This document shows, piece by piece, positions 11,904 to 22,639 of a DNA stretch of 64,000 bases. Each line of letters begins with the position of its first letter. Positions within the stretch are counted from its first letter, which is position 1. This DNA is from Gonocerus acuteangulatus (Eukaryota; Arthropoda; Insecta; Hemiptera; Coreidae), in the NCBI GenBank assembly GCA_946811695.1, contig OX328130.1, forward strand, positions 75,144,398 to 75,208,397, given 5' to 3'. Position numbers and translations under genes: made by a program. Under the pieces are notes generated by a model. The model ran no database searches. It was not told where the DNA came from and saw only the letters and a program-made list of their open reading frames with translations.

Positions 11904-11998
11904 AATTTTCTTGCTTGATAAAGAGATATTTACCATGCCTTTCATAGTTCTGAATAAAACAGATTTTTGAGTTGTGTCACTTTAGAAATACTAGTGCG
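11904..11998. mobile_element. Remaining terminus of the T-type MITE that holds the 89-bp array
   Basis: The sequence after the array (AAAGAGATATTTACCATGC ... GAGTTGTGTCACTTTAGAAA ... CTAGTGCG) is the reverse complement of the left part of the 246-bp MITE at 38551-38796, including its terminal repeat. The flank is ATAT, as at the other copy. The opposite terminus is missing, because the other end of the array runs into a Penelope fragment at 8402. Confidence 0.75.
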
Positions 11999-12453
11999 AT
12001 ATGTTGCTTCAATGGCTGTGATCTCACCTTGACAGGCGATGGTAATTTCTATTATGCTCGCGACCCGGTGAACGAATTCCATTCATGACGTACGAATCTC
12101 AAAACCATTGTTTCAAACAGGAATTAAAAAATGACAATAATGCATAATGGTTAAATTTTAAGTCTTACGGGGATTAAGCAAAAATGAGGTTTTCATTGGG
12201 AGGAAACCAGCTTTTGACGTCAACATCATGACGCAAACCGGAAGTACCGACTAGAACATTTCAAGTGCGGTTTCAAATGCCAAGTTCGTTAACAAGATTA
12301 ATTAGTACATCGGAATGTAGGTTTCTGGGCAAAATTAGGACGAATAAATCATAGCACTTATACTTAGGCGTTAAAAGGCACACTTTTAAACTTTTTCTAT
12401 CTTAGGGAGCCGAATGAAATCATTTTTAAGGGGATATTTTTATATGCCAATTG
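11999..12453. other. Unassigned, with a family B 3'-end remnant
   Basis: At about 12185-12290, GACGTCAACATCATGACGCA and CCGGAAGTACCGACTAGAAC correspond, on the minus strand, to the conserved block next to the family B 3' hairpin. This is therefore probably an old minus-strand 3' remnant. The rest shows no recognisable feature. Confidence 0.45.
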
Positions 12454-12546
12454 TTTAAGCGGGGTTCCTCCCTCCCACCCTAGGGAGGAACCCCGCTTAT
12501 AAGGTTGAACTGATGAAGCAATCCGGAAGTGAAGACTAGAAAACTT

Positions 12547-12612
<66 letters not shown>

Positions 12613-12615
<3 letters not shown>

Positions 12616-13701
12616 GGTGTCTCAGTATATGTGTCCACCCCCTTTTCCTCCTAGAGTTGTTGGAATTTCGAAATGAAACTTGGTAGGTCTTAGTTATGTT
12701 GCATGAGGTTACTTTTAAAGGTTTAGTTGACTTTGTAACATTCTCCAGTTTTCTCCAGCGCATCTAACTCTTGATTTTCTAATGGCGGCAGGTATGTTTT
12801 ATGACGAATTCTGATAGATAATTTAATTTTAAGACTAATTTATTCCAAGACATCTTTTGATCCGACGCACCGTTTGCGCGTAAAACGCAAAAAACTGAAA
12901 AATACCGCCCTTTTGTAGACAAATTCCTATTTATCACTGAAATCAAGCCTTGTAAGTAAAAACACCTAGAACCAAACGATATAGCATATTAATTTTCCTT
13001 TCAGATGATACCAAGATCAAAGTTGTAGGTTGAATATTTAACGGGATATTATGAATGAAAAATATTCCTTAAAAGTTTTAAAAAGTAACAATTCAGAAAA
13101 TCGATATGAATAGAAAAAAAAGTAGCTGACATAAACAATAAAAAACAAGTACTTATTTACTTTATGAAAAAAAGTATATGAAAATTATTATAAAACAGAA
13201 CAGAATAAATTTATTTTTCCATATGAAATTATTATATCATAAAACTAAAAAAAAAAAAAATTTGCCTTTGTTTTCATTCATAATACCCCGTTAAATATTT
13301 AATCTACAACTTTGATCTTGGTATCTTCTGAAAGGAAAATTAATAGGCTACAACGTTTGTATCGAAGTGTTTTTACGTACAAGGCTTGGTTTCAGTGATA
13401 AATAGGAATTTGTCTACAAAAGGGCGATATTTTTCAGTTTCACGCGCAAACGGTGCGTCGGATCAAAAGATGTCTCGGAATAAATTAGTCTTAAAATTAA
13501 ATTTTCTATCAGAATTCGTCATAAAAAATACCTGCCGCCATTGGAAAATCAAGAGTTAGATGCGCTGGAGAAAAACTGGAGAATGTTACAAAGTCAACTA
13601 AACCTTTAAAAGTAACCTCATGCAACATAACTAAGATCTACCAAGTTTCATTTCGAAATTCCAACAACTCTAGGAGGAAAGGGGGTGGGATATACACCCT
13701 G
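12613..13701. mobile_element. Fold-back transposon with about 450-bp TIRs, Tc1/mariner-like ends
   Basis: Ends are CAGGGTGTCTCAGTATATGT and ...ATACACCCTG, bordered by TA on both sides, as expected for TA target duplication. The first about 450 bp (12613-13062) recur inverted at 13266-13701 with few differences, for example around CAACTTTGATCTTGGTATC and GCACCGTTTGCGCG. The central 200 bp are AT-rich with no transposase. It inserted into the (TA)n tract of the family B element. Its arms can form a very long hairpin. Similar CAGGGTGTC ends close the element at 42719-44687. Confidence 0.88.
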
Positions 13702-13765
<64 letters not shown>

Positions 13766-14090
13766 CTGTCTGTTTGCTATGTAGCTGCTCCTTAAAAATC
13801 GTTACGCTTTTCGGTCTAGGAAAACAATTGAAACCATTTTTAAGGCTTTAACCGTTTTCGAAAAAAGTGGAAAAATATTTGTTGAATCATGTTTTCGGTT
13901 TGTGTAATTAGGAACATGGCATTCAGTTAAAATATTTTCTGCATGTTTGAAATTCATACGAACAAAGATATTTAAATTTTGGTTACGTTAGGAGTTAAGG
14001 GAGGATTAGAATAAAATATTTTATTTATAGACATAAAACGTTTTGGGAACTTCTTATATTTTCTTTAATATCTCGAAAACTGCAGGAAAA

Positions 14091-14530
14091 TCGTGGTAAG
14101 TGGAAGGTAATCATTTGAAAGCTTACTAAATCGTGGTAAGTGGAAGGTAATCATTTGAAAGCTTACTAAATCGTGGTAAGTGGAAGGTAATCATTTGAAA
14201 GCTTACTAAATCGTGGTAAGTGGAAGGTAATCATTTGAAAGCTTACTAAATCGTGGTAAGTGGAAGGTAACCATTTGAAAGCTTACTAAATCGTGGTAAG
14301 TGGAAGGTAACCATTTGAAAGCTTACTAAATCGTGGTAAGTGGAAGGTAATCATTTGAAAGATTACTAAATCGTGGTAAGTGGAAGGTAATCATTTGAAA
14401 GCTTACTAAATCGTGGTAAGTGGAAGGTAATCATTTGAAAGCTTACTAAATCGTGGTAAGTGGAAGGTAACCATTTGAAAGCTTACTAAATCGTGGTAAG
14501 TGGAAGGTAACCATTTGAAAGCTTACTAAA
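14091..14530. repeat. 40-bp minisatellite, 11 copies
   Basis: Eleven exact-length units of TCGTGGTAAGTGGAAGGTAA + TCATTTGAAAGCTTACTAAA, differing only by T/C at one position and one C/A. The unit is present once in other family B copies (ATCGTGGCAAGTGAAAGCTT near 33136, and its complement near 62400), so this is a local amplification inside the transposon. Confidence 0.97.
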
Positions 14531-15287
14531 TTTTCTACAAAAAAGGTTTTGAAGTAATTTTCGATTTTGCGATGTCAATTGGAGAAATAAGTACTTAAAA
14601 CTTGAAATGTGTTTATTTTGTTCTTTTGAACGGGCTTTTGTAGTTGTTTAGCTCACTTTTTAAATGGGTGTTTTCTGTTTTAAAGTGCATTTTTTTTTGT
14701 AGAATTAGTATTATAGTAGAAGAAGACAAGAAAATAAGAAACATTTTGATAGTTTTCAATGCATTGAACTGTAAAATAATTATTTCTTTTCGATTATGGT
14801 GGATTGTAGTGGCTTGCAGACAGTGGGAGATAAAGGAAAGCTGGCCAATAAAAGCATTTCACGAAAGGTGGAATCAAAATAAGAACTGTTTCTATTTCAA
14901 TCTTTGCTAATGACACTAGGGATAAGAACGGAACCGCACTAAGATGACGCAGTTCCTGCGAGTCGGACTTTTTTTGCTGATGATGGCGTATTCGTGGAGT
15001 GTTATGTATACAAAATTTTACCGTAAAACACCAATAGATAGCCCAGTTTTAATATCCAAATAAGTGAACGCGCCCGAATAAACTACAACTGAAATGAGCA
15101 GCAGTAAATCAAGAACAAAAATAACAATAATTATTTCAGTAAATCCGTATTTCGCAATGACATTAAAGTATTAAATGATAAATTGATAAAATCCTTAAAT
15201 AGGGCAAGAATGGGAATGAAAACGAAGGAGCATATTCTAAAAATATCTGAAGGATTGGTAAGAGAGTGTCGCAAGATATAGGTCAAT
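14531..15287. other. Family B 5' portion, then unassigned
   Basis: Up to 14969 this belongs to the family B element above. From 14970 to 15287 I see AT-rich sequence with no recognised gene or repeat before the 181-bp satellite starts. Confidence 0.5.
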
Positions 15288-18200
15288 GTCTAATGAGGAT
15301 AATGCGCCGTCATCAGCTGTTTTCCATCGGATCGTGTTGAGAAAGGTGATCCTAGACAGCTGGTCGCCGAGCCTTCTGCTTTCCAAATAGGGGTGCAGTA
15401 AAGCAGGCAAGCAGATTACAAGGAATCATAGATGTAGCTCTATAAACCCATAAAGATCGATCTTCAAGGTCTAATGAGGATAGTGCGCCGTCATCAGCTG
15501 TTTTCCATCGGATCGTGTTGAGAAAGGTGATCCTAGACAGCTGGTCGCCGAGACTTCTGCTTTCCAAATAGGGGTGCAGTAAAGCAGGCAAGCAGATTAC
15601 AAGGAATCATAGATGTAGCTCTATAAACCCATAAAGATCGATCTTCAAGGTCTAATGAGGATAGTGCGCCGTCATCAGCTGTTTTCCATGGGATCGTGTT
15701 GAGAAAGGTGATCCTAGACAGCTGGTCGCCGAGACTTCTGCTTTCCAAATAGGGGTGCAGTAAAGCAGGCAAGCAGATTACAAGGAATCATAGATGTAGC
15801 TCTATAAACCCATAAAGATCGATCTTCAAGGTCTAATGAGGATAGTGCGCCGTCATCAGCTGTTTTCCATCGGATCGTGTTGAGAAAGGTGATCCTAGAC
15901 AGCTGGTCACCGAGCCTTCTGCTTTCCAAATAGGGGTGCAGTAAAGCAGGCAAGCAGATTACAAGGAATCATAGATGTAGCTCTATAAACCCATAAAGAT
16001 CGATCTTCAAGGTCTAATGAGGATAGTGCGCCGTCATCAGCTGTTTTCCATCGGATCGTGTTGAGAAAGGTGATCCTAGACAGCTGGTCGCCGAGACTTC
16101 TGCTTTCCAAAAAGGGGTACAGTAAAGCAGGCAAGCTGATTAAAAGGAATCATAGATGTAGCTCTATAAACCCATAAAGATCGATCTTCAAGGTCTAATG
16201 AGGATAGTGCGCCGTCATCAGCTGTTTTCCATCGGATCGTGTTGAGAAAGGTGATCCTAGACAGCTGGTCGCCGAGACTTCTGCTTTCCAAATAGGGGTG
16301 CAGTAAAGCAGGCAAGCAGATTACAAGGAATCATAGATGTAGCTCTATAAACCCATAAAGATCGATCTTCAAGGTCTAATGAGGATAGTGCGCCGTCATC
16401 AGCTGTTTTCCATCGGATCGTGTTGAGAAAGGTGATCCTAGACAGCTGGTCGCCGAGCCTTCTGCTTTCCAAAAAGGGGTACAGTAAAGCAGGCAAGCTG
16501 ATTAAAAGGAATCATAGATGTAGCTCTATAAACCCATAAAGATCGATCTTCAAGGTCTAATGAGGATAGTGCGCCGTCATCAGCTGTTTTCCATCGGATC
16601 GTGTTGAGAAAGGTGATCCTAGACAGCTGGTCGCCGAGCCATCTGCTTTCCAAATAGGGGTGCAGTAAAGCAGGCAAGCAGATTACAAGGAATCATAGAT
16701 GTAGCTCTATAAACCCATAAAGATCGATCTTCAAGGTCTAATGAGGATAGTGCGCCGTCATCAGCTGTTTTCCATCGGATCGTGTTGAGAAAGGTGATCC
16801 TAGACAGCTGGTCACCGAGCCTTCTGCTTTCCAAATAGGGGTGCAGTAAAGCAGGCAAGCAGATTACAAGGAATCATAGATGTAGCTCTATAAACCCATA
16901 AAGATCGATCTTCAAGGTCTAATGAGGATAGTGCGCCGTCATCAGCTGTTTTCCATCGGATCGTGTTGAGAAAGGTGATCCTAGACAGCTGGTCGCCGAG
17001 ACTTCTGCTTTCCAAAAAGGGGTACAGTAAAGCAGGCAAGCTGATTAAAAGGAATCATAGATGTAGCTCTATAAACCCATAAAGATCGATCTTCAAGGTC
17101 TAATGAGGATAGTGCGCCGTCATCAGCTGTTTTCCATCGGATCGTGTTGAGAAAGGTGATCCTACACAGCTGGTCGCCGAGACTTCTGCTTTCCAAATAG
17201 GGGTGCAGTGATGCAGGCAAGCTGATTACAAGGAATCATAGATGTAGCTCTAAAAACCCATAAAGATCGATCTTCAAGGTCTAATGAGGATAGTGCGCCG
17301 TCATCAGCTGTTTTCCATCGGATCGTGTTGAGAAAGGTGATCCTAGACAGCTGGTCGCCGAGCCTTCTGCTTTCCAAATAGGGGTGCAGTAAAGCAGGCA
17401 AGCAGATTACAAGGAATCATAGATGTAGCTCTATAAACCCATAAAGATCGATCTTCAAGGTCTAATGAGGATAGTGCGCCGTCATTAGCTGTTTTCCATC
17501 GGATCGTGTTGAGAAAGGTGATCCTAGACAGGTGGTCGCCGAGCCTTCTGCTTTCCAAATAGGGGTGCAGTAAAGCAGGCAAGCAGATTACAAGGAATCA
17601 TAGATGTAGCTCAAAAAACCCATAAAGATCGATCTTCAAGGTCTAATGAGGATAGTGCGCCGTCATCAGCTGTTTTCCATCGGATCGTGTTGAGAAAGGT
17701 GATCCTAGACAGCTGGTCGCCGAGCCTTCTGCTTTCCAAATAGGGGTGCAGTAAAGCAGGCAAGCAGATTACAAGGAATCATAGATGTAGCTCTATAAAC
17801 CCATAAAGATCGATCTTCAAGGTCTAATGAAGATAGTGCGCCGGCATCAGCTGTTTTCCATCGGATCGGTTTGAGAAAGGTGATCCTAGACAGGTGGTCG
17901 CCGAGCCTTCTGCTTTCCAAATAGGGGTGCAGTAAAGCAGGCAAGCAGATTACAAGGAATCATAGATGTAGCTCAAAAAACCCATAAAGATCGATCTTCA
18001 AGGTCTAATGAGGATAGTGCGCCGTCATCAGCTGTTTTCCATCGGATCGTGTTGAGAAAGGTGATCCTAGACAGCTGGTCGCCGAGCCTTCTGCTTTCCA
18101 AATAGGGGTGCAGTAAAGCAGGCAAGCAGATTACAAGGAATCATAGATGTAGCTCTAATAACCCATAAAGATCGATCTTCAAGGTCTAATGAGGATAGTG

Positions 18201-19412
18201 CGCCGTCATCAGCTGTTTTCCATCGGATCGTGTTGAGAAAGGTGATCCTAGACAGCTGGTCGCCGAGCCTTCTGCTTTCCAAATAGGGGTGCAGTAAAGC
18301 AGGCAAGCAGATTACAAGGAATCATAGATGTAGCTCTATAAACCCATAAAGATCGATCTTCAAGGTCTAATGAGGATAGTGCGCCGTCATCAGCTGTTTT
18401 CCATCGGATCGTGTTGAGAAAGGTGATCCTAGACAGCTGGTCGCCGAGCCTTCTGCTTTCCAAATAGGGGTGCAGTAATGCAGGCAAGCAGATTACAAGG
18501 AATCATAGATGTAGCTCTATAAACCCATAAAGAACGATCTTCAAGGTCTAATGAGGATAGTGCGCCGTCATCAGCTGTTTTCCATCGGATCGTGTTGAGA
18601 AAGGTGATCCTAGACAGGTGGTCGCCGAGCCTTCTGCTTTCCAAATAGGGGTGCAGTAAAGCAGGCAAGCAGATTACAAGGAATCATAGATGTAGCTCTA
18701 AAAACCCATAAAGATCGATCTTCAAGGTCTAATGAGGATAGTGCGCCGTCATCAGCTGTTTTCCATCGGATCGTGTTGAGAAAGGTGATCCTAGACAGCT
18801 GGTCGCCGAGCCTTCTGCTTTCCAAATAGGGGTGCAGTAAAGCAGGCAAGCAGATTACAAGGAATCATAGATGTAGCTCTATAAACACATAAAGATCGAT
18901 CTTCAAGGTCTAATGAGGATAGTGCGCCGGCATCAGCTGTTTTCCATCGGATCGTGTTGAGAAAGGTGATCCTAGACAGCTGGTCGCCGAGCCTTCTGCT
19001 TTCCAAATAGGGGTGCAGTAAAGCAGGCAAGCAGATTACAAGGAATCATAGATGTAGCTCTATAATCCCATAAAGATCGATCTTCAAGGTCTAATGAGGA
19101 TAGTGCGCCGTCATCAGCTGTTTTCCATCGGATCGTGTTGAGAAAGGTGATCCTAGACAGCTGGTCGCCGAGCCTTCTGCTTTCCAAATAGGGGTGCAGT
19201 AATGCAGGCAAGCAGATTACAAGGAATCATAGATGTAGCTCTATAAACCCATAAAGATCGATCTTCAAGGTCTAATGAGGATAGTGCGCCGTCATCAGCT
19301 GTTTTCCATCGGATCGTGTTGAAAAAGGTGATCCTAGACAGCTGGTCGCCGAGCCTTCTGCTTTTCAAATAGAGGTGCAGTAAAGCAGGCAAGCTGATTT
19401 CAAGGAATCATA
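15288..19412. repeat. 181-bp satellite array, about 23 copies
   Basis: Unit of 181 bp beginning TCTAATGAGGATAGTGCGCC and ending ATAAAGATCGATCTTCAAGG. Identity between units is very high. Marker variants (AATAGGGGTGCAG versus AAAAGGGGTACAG, GTCGCC versus GTCACC, TAGCTCTATAA versus TAGCTCAAAAA) recur at multiples of 181 bp; GTCACC at 15906 and 16811 is five units (905 bp) apart and TAGCTCAAAAAACC recurs after two units. The unit is richer in G and C than the flanks. Minus-strand frames of 75-79 codons recur in each unit, but 181 is not a multiple of three, so no long protein exists. The last unit is diverged. Confidence 0.97.
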
Positions 19413-19929
19413 GACCGCTCCATAAACCACTATTGCAAGTGGGTGTCAGGGTTCATCCGATGGGCATAAGTAAGTCCCGCAAGAGGAGTGTAAACGGAGC
19501 ACATTCTCTAGAGAGACCACGATAACGATTTGATGACCAAGAATAAGTATGAGGACTCATGGTCACATGAACGTTCCATCCCCTAAACATTTGTTTCTGA
19601 AGAAGCATACCAAAAACATGCCGTAACGGTCGAAATATAGATTTATCTGAAAACATAACGTTTTTCTCTGAGCCGAGTCAATGAACGGATCAGCTGTAAC
19701 CCACCAATCGGAATCGAGCACGAGAGCTCCACGTTCAACCGACCAAACAAAACCATGAAAGAACTGATTATGCCAACGAAGCCGGCCCAAAAAACCTACT
19801 TATACCGGTTGAACAAGGGAATATCCTCGTTCTCAGATTTAAACCTGAGGAAGCTAGCAGCATGGCTAGCGAATCGTCGGCGAAGAAGATGTTGACACGG
19901 TCAATACCCGAACACCAAAATGTTTTTAT
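19413..19929 (-). other. Unassigned; two overlapping minus frames
   Basis: Two overlapping minus-strand frames (19453-19656 and 19563-19790) of 67 and 75 codons lie right after the satellite. One contains NVMFSDKSIF-like residues that faintly recall the catalytic region of Tc1-type transposases, but nothing else aligns in my reading. I leave it unassigned. Confidence 0.25.
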
Positions 19930-20255
19930 GGGCAATGTTAGCTCAGTGGTAGAGCAATCGACTAATGACCTAGAGGACCCAAGTTCACAACCAGTGCGCG
20001 CACTAAAGATTTTCATCTTCTCGTGTCGTCGTTTGGGACGTGGATTTGGGGCCACAGATCGTCCCTAGATTCACCCTAATCAATTTAACCATGTGCACCA
20101 GCAAAGAGAATAATCAGTCGGCCGAAACATAGAACGGACCCCACACTATCTCCCTAGAGTGCCGTATGGTCAAGAATCAGATACCTCTACAGTGCCTGCC
20201 CATTTGCCTTTGTGGCCTATTATGGGACGGTTTTTGTCTGGTGTTTTTTATGGGC
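19930..20255 (+). mobile_element. Diverged tRNA-derived SINE (family 2)
   Basis: ATGGGCAATGTTAGCTCAGT with GGTAGAGCA is the A-box region. AAGTTCACAACC is a decayed B box. The body (GCACTAAAGATTTTCATCTT, TCTCCCTAGAGTGCCGTATG, AATCAGATACCTCTACAGTG) matches the copies at 2263 and 60726. Many substitutions indicate an old insertion. Confidence 0.7.
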
Positions 20256-20593
20256 CCAACACTTATATTCTGCAATAAAACAGTAGATGATGAACAAAAA
20301 TGTGGGACATTTATGGGTCCAGCAAACAAAAACAATAATAATAAATAAAAAAACACATAAAATTCAGCTAAAAGATTCCATAAACAGGGTGTCTACTACT
20401 TTTGTGAAAGCCAATCTCATGACTTTTTCATGAATTCAAATGCAAATTTCATGCCACTAAAAATAAAATAATTTTACTTAAAAATAAAAAGCCTTAACTT
20501 ATAGCTTAAAATTGGTTGTATCTTTACACAGATTACCGCGATATCTATAAACATACATTTTTGCGTATATTTAAAACAATTAATAAAACTATG

Positions 20594-20597
<4 letters not shown>

Positions 20598-20655
<58 letters not shown>
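20598..20655. repeat. (TA)n microsatellite
   Basis: TA tract directly left of the palindrome at 20659-20831. Confidence 0.9.
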
Positions 20656-20657
<2 letters not shown>

Positions 20658-20658
20658 G

Positions 20659-20831
20659 ATGGAACGGCATTTTTCTCCAGCGGTGGTACTCCTCCTCACT
20701 TCTTCCTGGAATATTTCGATGGATTCATCTCCATCTTCTTCTTTGGCTGAAGAAGATGGAGATGAATCCATCGAAATATCCCAGGAAGAAGTGAGGAGGA
20801 GTACCACCGCTGGAGAAAAATGCCGTTCCAT
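20659..20831. repeat. Near-perfect 83-bp inverted repeat (long hairpin)
   Basis: Bases 20659-20741 and 20749-20831 are reverse complements with about one mismatch (CCTGGAATATT against CCTGGGATATT), separated by a 7-base loop TTTGGCT. The arm has normal base composition (ATGGAACGGCATTTTTCTCC...), unlike the (TA)n tracts on either side. A transcript would fold into a hairpin of miRNA-precursor or siRNA size. Near-identity of the arms points to a recent origin or active correction. Confidence 0.95.
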
Positions 20832-20865
20832 GTAAAAATACTATCCCAGCGACGAAAATTAACAT

Positions 20866-20869
<4 letters not shown>

Positions 20870-20939
<70 letters not shown>
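20870..20939. repeat. (TA)n microsatellite
   Basis: TA tract on the right of the palindrome, inside the TIR element. Confidence 0.9.
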
Positions 20940-20942
<3 letters not shown>

Positions 20943-21512
20943 AAGCGGATAGTTACAAAAATTTTAAAAGTGAATAAATAATGATAGTAAACATTTTAGA
21001 ATGAAGTTAAAATTAGCAGCCACAAAAACATTGGTGGTAGAAGAATTAAAAATGTCTAAAAATATTACTAAGTAAGTATTTATTGTCACTCTACATAATT
21101 TAATAAATCAATGTTTACACAATTTCAATATTTAAATCTGCACGAAAAATTCTGAATATGAATAAAGTATAAAATATGAAAAATAAATATATATGTAAAT
21201 AATAGATAATGTCTTCAAATCAAACCTTTTTTGCGAAGTCTTGTTTTTTTTTTTGGCAATTTTGGATGATCAAAACTGTAAAACTGAAATTTCGTGACAT
21301 GGTTTCAAAATTCATGACTTTTTCGTGATTTCCCTATTTCCGTGACTTTTTCTTGCAGTAGACACCCTGATACAGCTGTTCAAAAATATATTGTTTCCAG
21401 ACTTTTGTAATTCGATTCCGGATTAACACCCTTATTTTGATGGAACAATTTGCTTGGTTAAGAAACTAAATCGTTATTGGACATTGGGAAGATTTTAAGA
21501 ATGAATATGTTT

Positions 21513-21516
<4 letters not shown>

Positions 21517-21591
<75 letters not shown>
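21517..21591. repeat. (CA)n(TA)n compound microsatellite
   Basis: About 23 CA repeats run straight into about 13 TA repeats. The short open frames here are artefacts of the repeat. Confidence 0.95.
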
Positions 21592-21596
<5 letters not shown>

Positions 21597-22065
21597 TTGT
21601 ATTATCCGGGCAATTTATGAGACCGGATGACAATGTAAACCACCTGTTATATCTACAGCACAATATCCCCAAGGTACAGAAGTCTGTAGGTGAAGTTGGG
21701 AGCGGAAGTTGCGAATTCTCAGAGCTCACATGCCAATCCGAGAATATGATCTGTATGTTTGCCAAGCCTGCAGCTCGCCCACGCTAACTATAACTTACAT
21801 CAGAAGGGCAAAGCAATCAGGAGGAAACCCAACCGAACAGTTTATTTATAAAACCTCGCCAAATTATCCCCCCCCCTACAAGATTCCGCAGCTAAACATT
21901 CTTTAATAGTTTGGAAGAAGATATGATTCACCAGAAGGGGAATTCTCATAATTTAGATTTAATAAAAGTTATTTTCTACTCAAAAGAAATTCTCACATAA
22001 TTCATATCCTTACTCGAGAGAATAACTGCCTACGCTTTAAGAGATATGCCGTAGAAAATATGGAA
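21592..22065. other. Unassigned sequence
   Basis: No recognisable coding fragment or repeat terminus. A GC-moderate part at 21660-21890 has plus-strand frames without known resemblance. Confidence 0.35.
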
Positions 22066-22089
22066 TTCGCAAATATGAAGAGATAAAGT

Positions 22090-22595
22090 GGGTCTTTTTG
22101 CGAAGACCACATCCAGTTACTTTTGAAGTAGCAGTAGTGATTTATAACAGTTACTCGTACTCGCTGATAAGCTTACTGATTAGCTTATAGGTTCTTTGCT
22201 GGTTATCTACTGCTCGCTCAAGAAGATATCAAAACCCTAGTCAATCCCACTCGCAATTAATAGGAACATATTAATTGTAGCGACTCTAGTCTATCCAACT
22301 CGCTAAAATTAATAGGATTCCATTAATTTTTCTCAGTAAGAAACCAAACCCTTTTAATTTGTCAGGAACATCGCGAACTAATTGTAAAAGACTCATTTTT
22401 TTCATCAATATAAGCAGAGCTTTTTCATAAACAAAAGCTAATTCACTGTTGAAGGTTACTTTACTCCCAGCAAGAACGAATGCAATTGGTCATCAGAATC
22501 CTCCAATAGGAAGGCAAAGGAATTATGCGCATGCGCTAAATCACTGATACAATCACTACTGCTACTTCAAAAGTAACTGGATGTGGTCTTCGCAA
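22090..22595. mobile_element. M-type MITE, complete copy
   Basis: Starts GGGTCTTTTTGCGAAGACC and continues CACATCCAGTTACTTTTGAA GTAGCAGTAGTGATT. The right end is the inverse (AATCACTACTGCTACTTCAA AAGTAACTGGATGTGGTCTTCGC) but lacks the last few bases. TIRs are about 50 bp and there is no coding sequence. The 24-bp TTCGCAAATATGAAGAGATA AAGT occurs on both sides (22066-22089 and 22589-22612), partly overlapping the right terminus. Other copies: 7535 (end only), 26555-27545, 28865-31000, 38410-38935 and 53060-58378. Confidence 0.8.
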
Positions 22596-22639
22596 ATATG
22601 AAGAGATAAAGTTATTTGACATAATTATTATTTATTTCT

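Larger units (their letters stand above)
12454..14969 (-). mobile_element. Helentron-like family B element, minus strand, near full length, with nested insert
   Basis: The 3' hairpin (AAGCGGGGTTCCTCCCT / AGGGAGGAACCCCGCTT) is at 12456-12500, the conserved block at 12501-12545 and the (TA)n tract at 12548-12612. That tract resumes at 13702 after a 1089-bp insertion. The body runs to a 5' terminus at about 14969, where the minus strand reads AGTCCGACTCGCAGGAACTG then CGTCATCTTAGTGCGGTTCC. The 5' GCGGTTCC is the inverted form of the 3' hairpin GGAACC(G)C, the subterminal inverted repeat expected of HINE elements. An 11-copy 40-bp array lies in the body. This copy best shows the whole architecture of the family. 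No protein is encoded. Confidence 0.65.
20395..21369. mobile_element. TIR element with CAGGGTGTCTACT ends
   Basis: The left end CAGGGTGTCTACT is mirrored by AGTAGACACCCTG at the right end. CATGACTTTTTCATGAATTC near the left end and CATGACTTTTTCGTGATTTC near the right end extend the similarity, partly in direct orientation. The interior holds two (TA)n tracts that enclose a near-perfect palindrome. There is no transposase and no clear target duplication. The superfamily is uncertain; hAT-related elements often show such termini. Confidence 0.6.

Noticed and set aside
15352..19392. Repeated 75-79-codon frames on the minus strand
   Set aside because: By-product of the 181-bp unit; the frame shifts by one base in each unit, so no continuous protein is possible.
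19453..19790. Possible Tc1-type transposase relic
   Set aside because: Only a few residues (FSDKSIF) are suggestive and no TIR or DDE pattern can be found.
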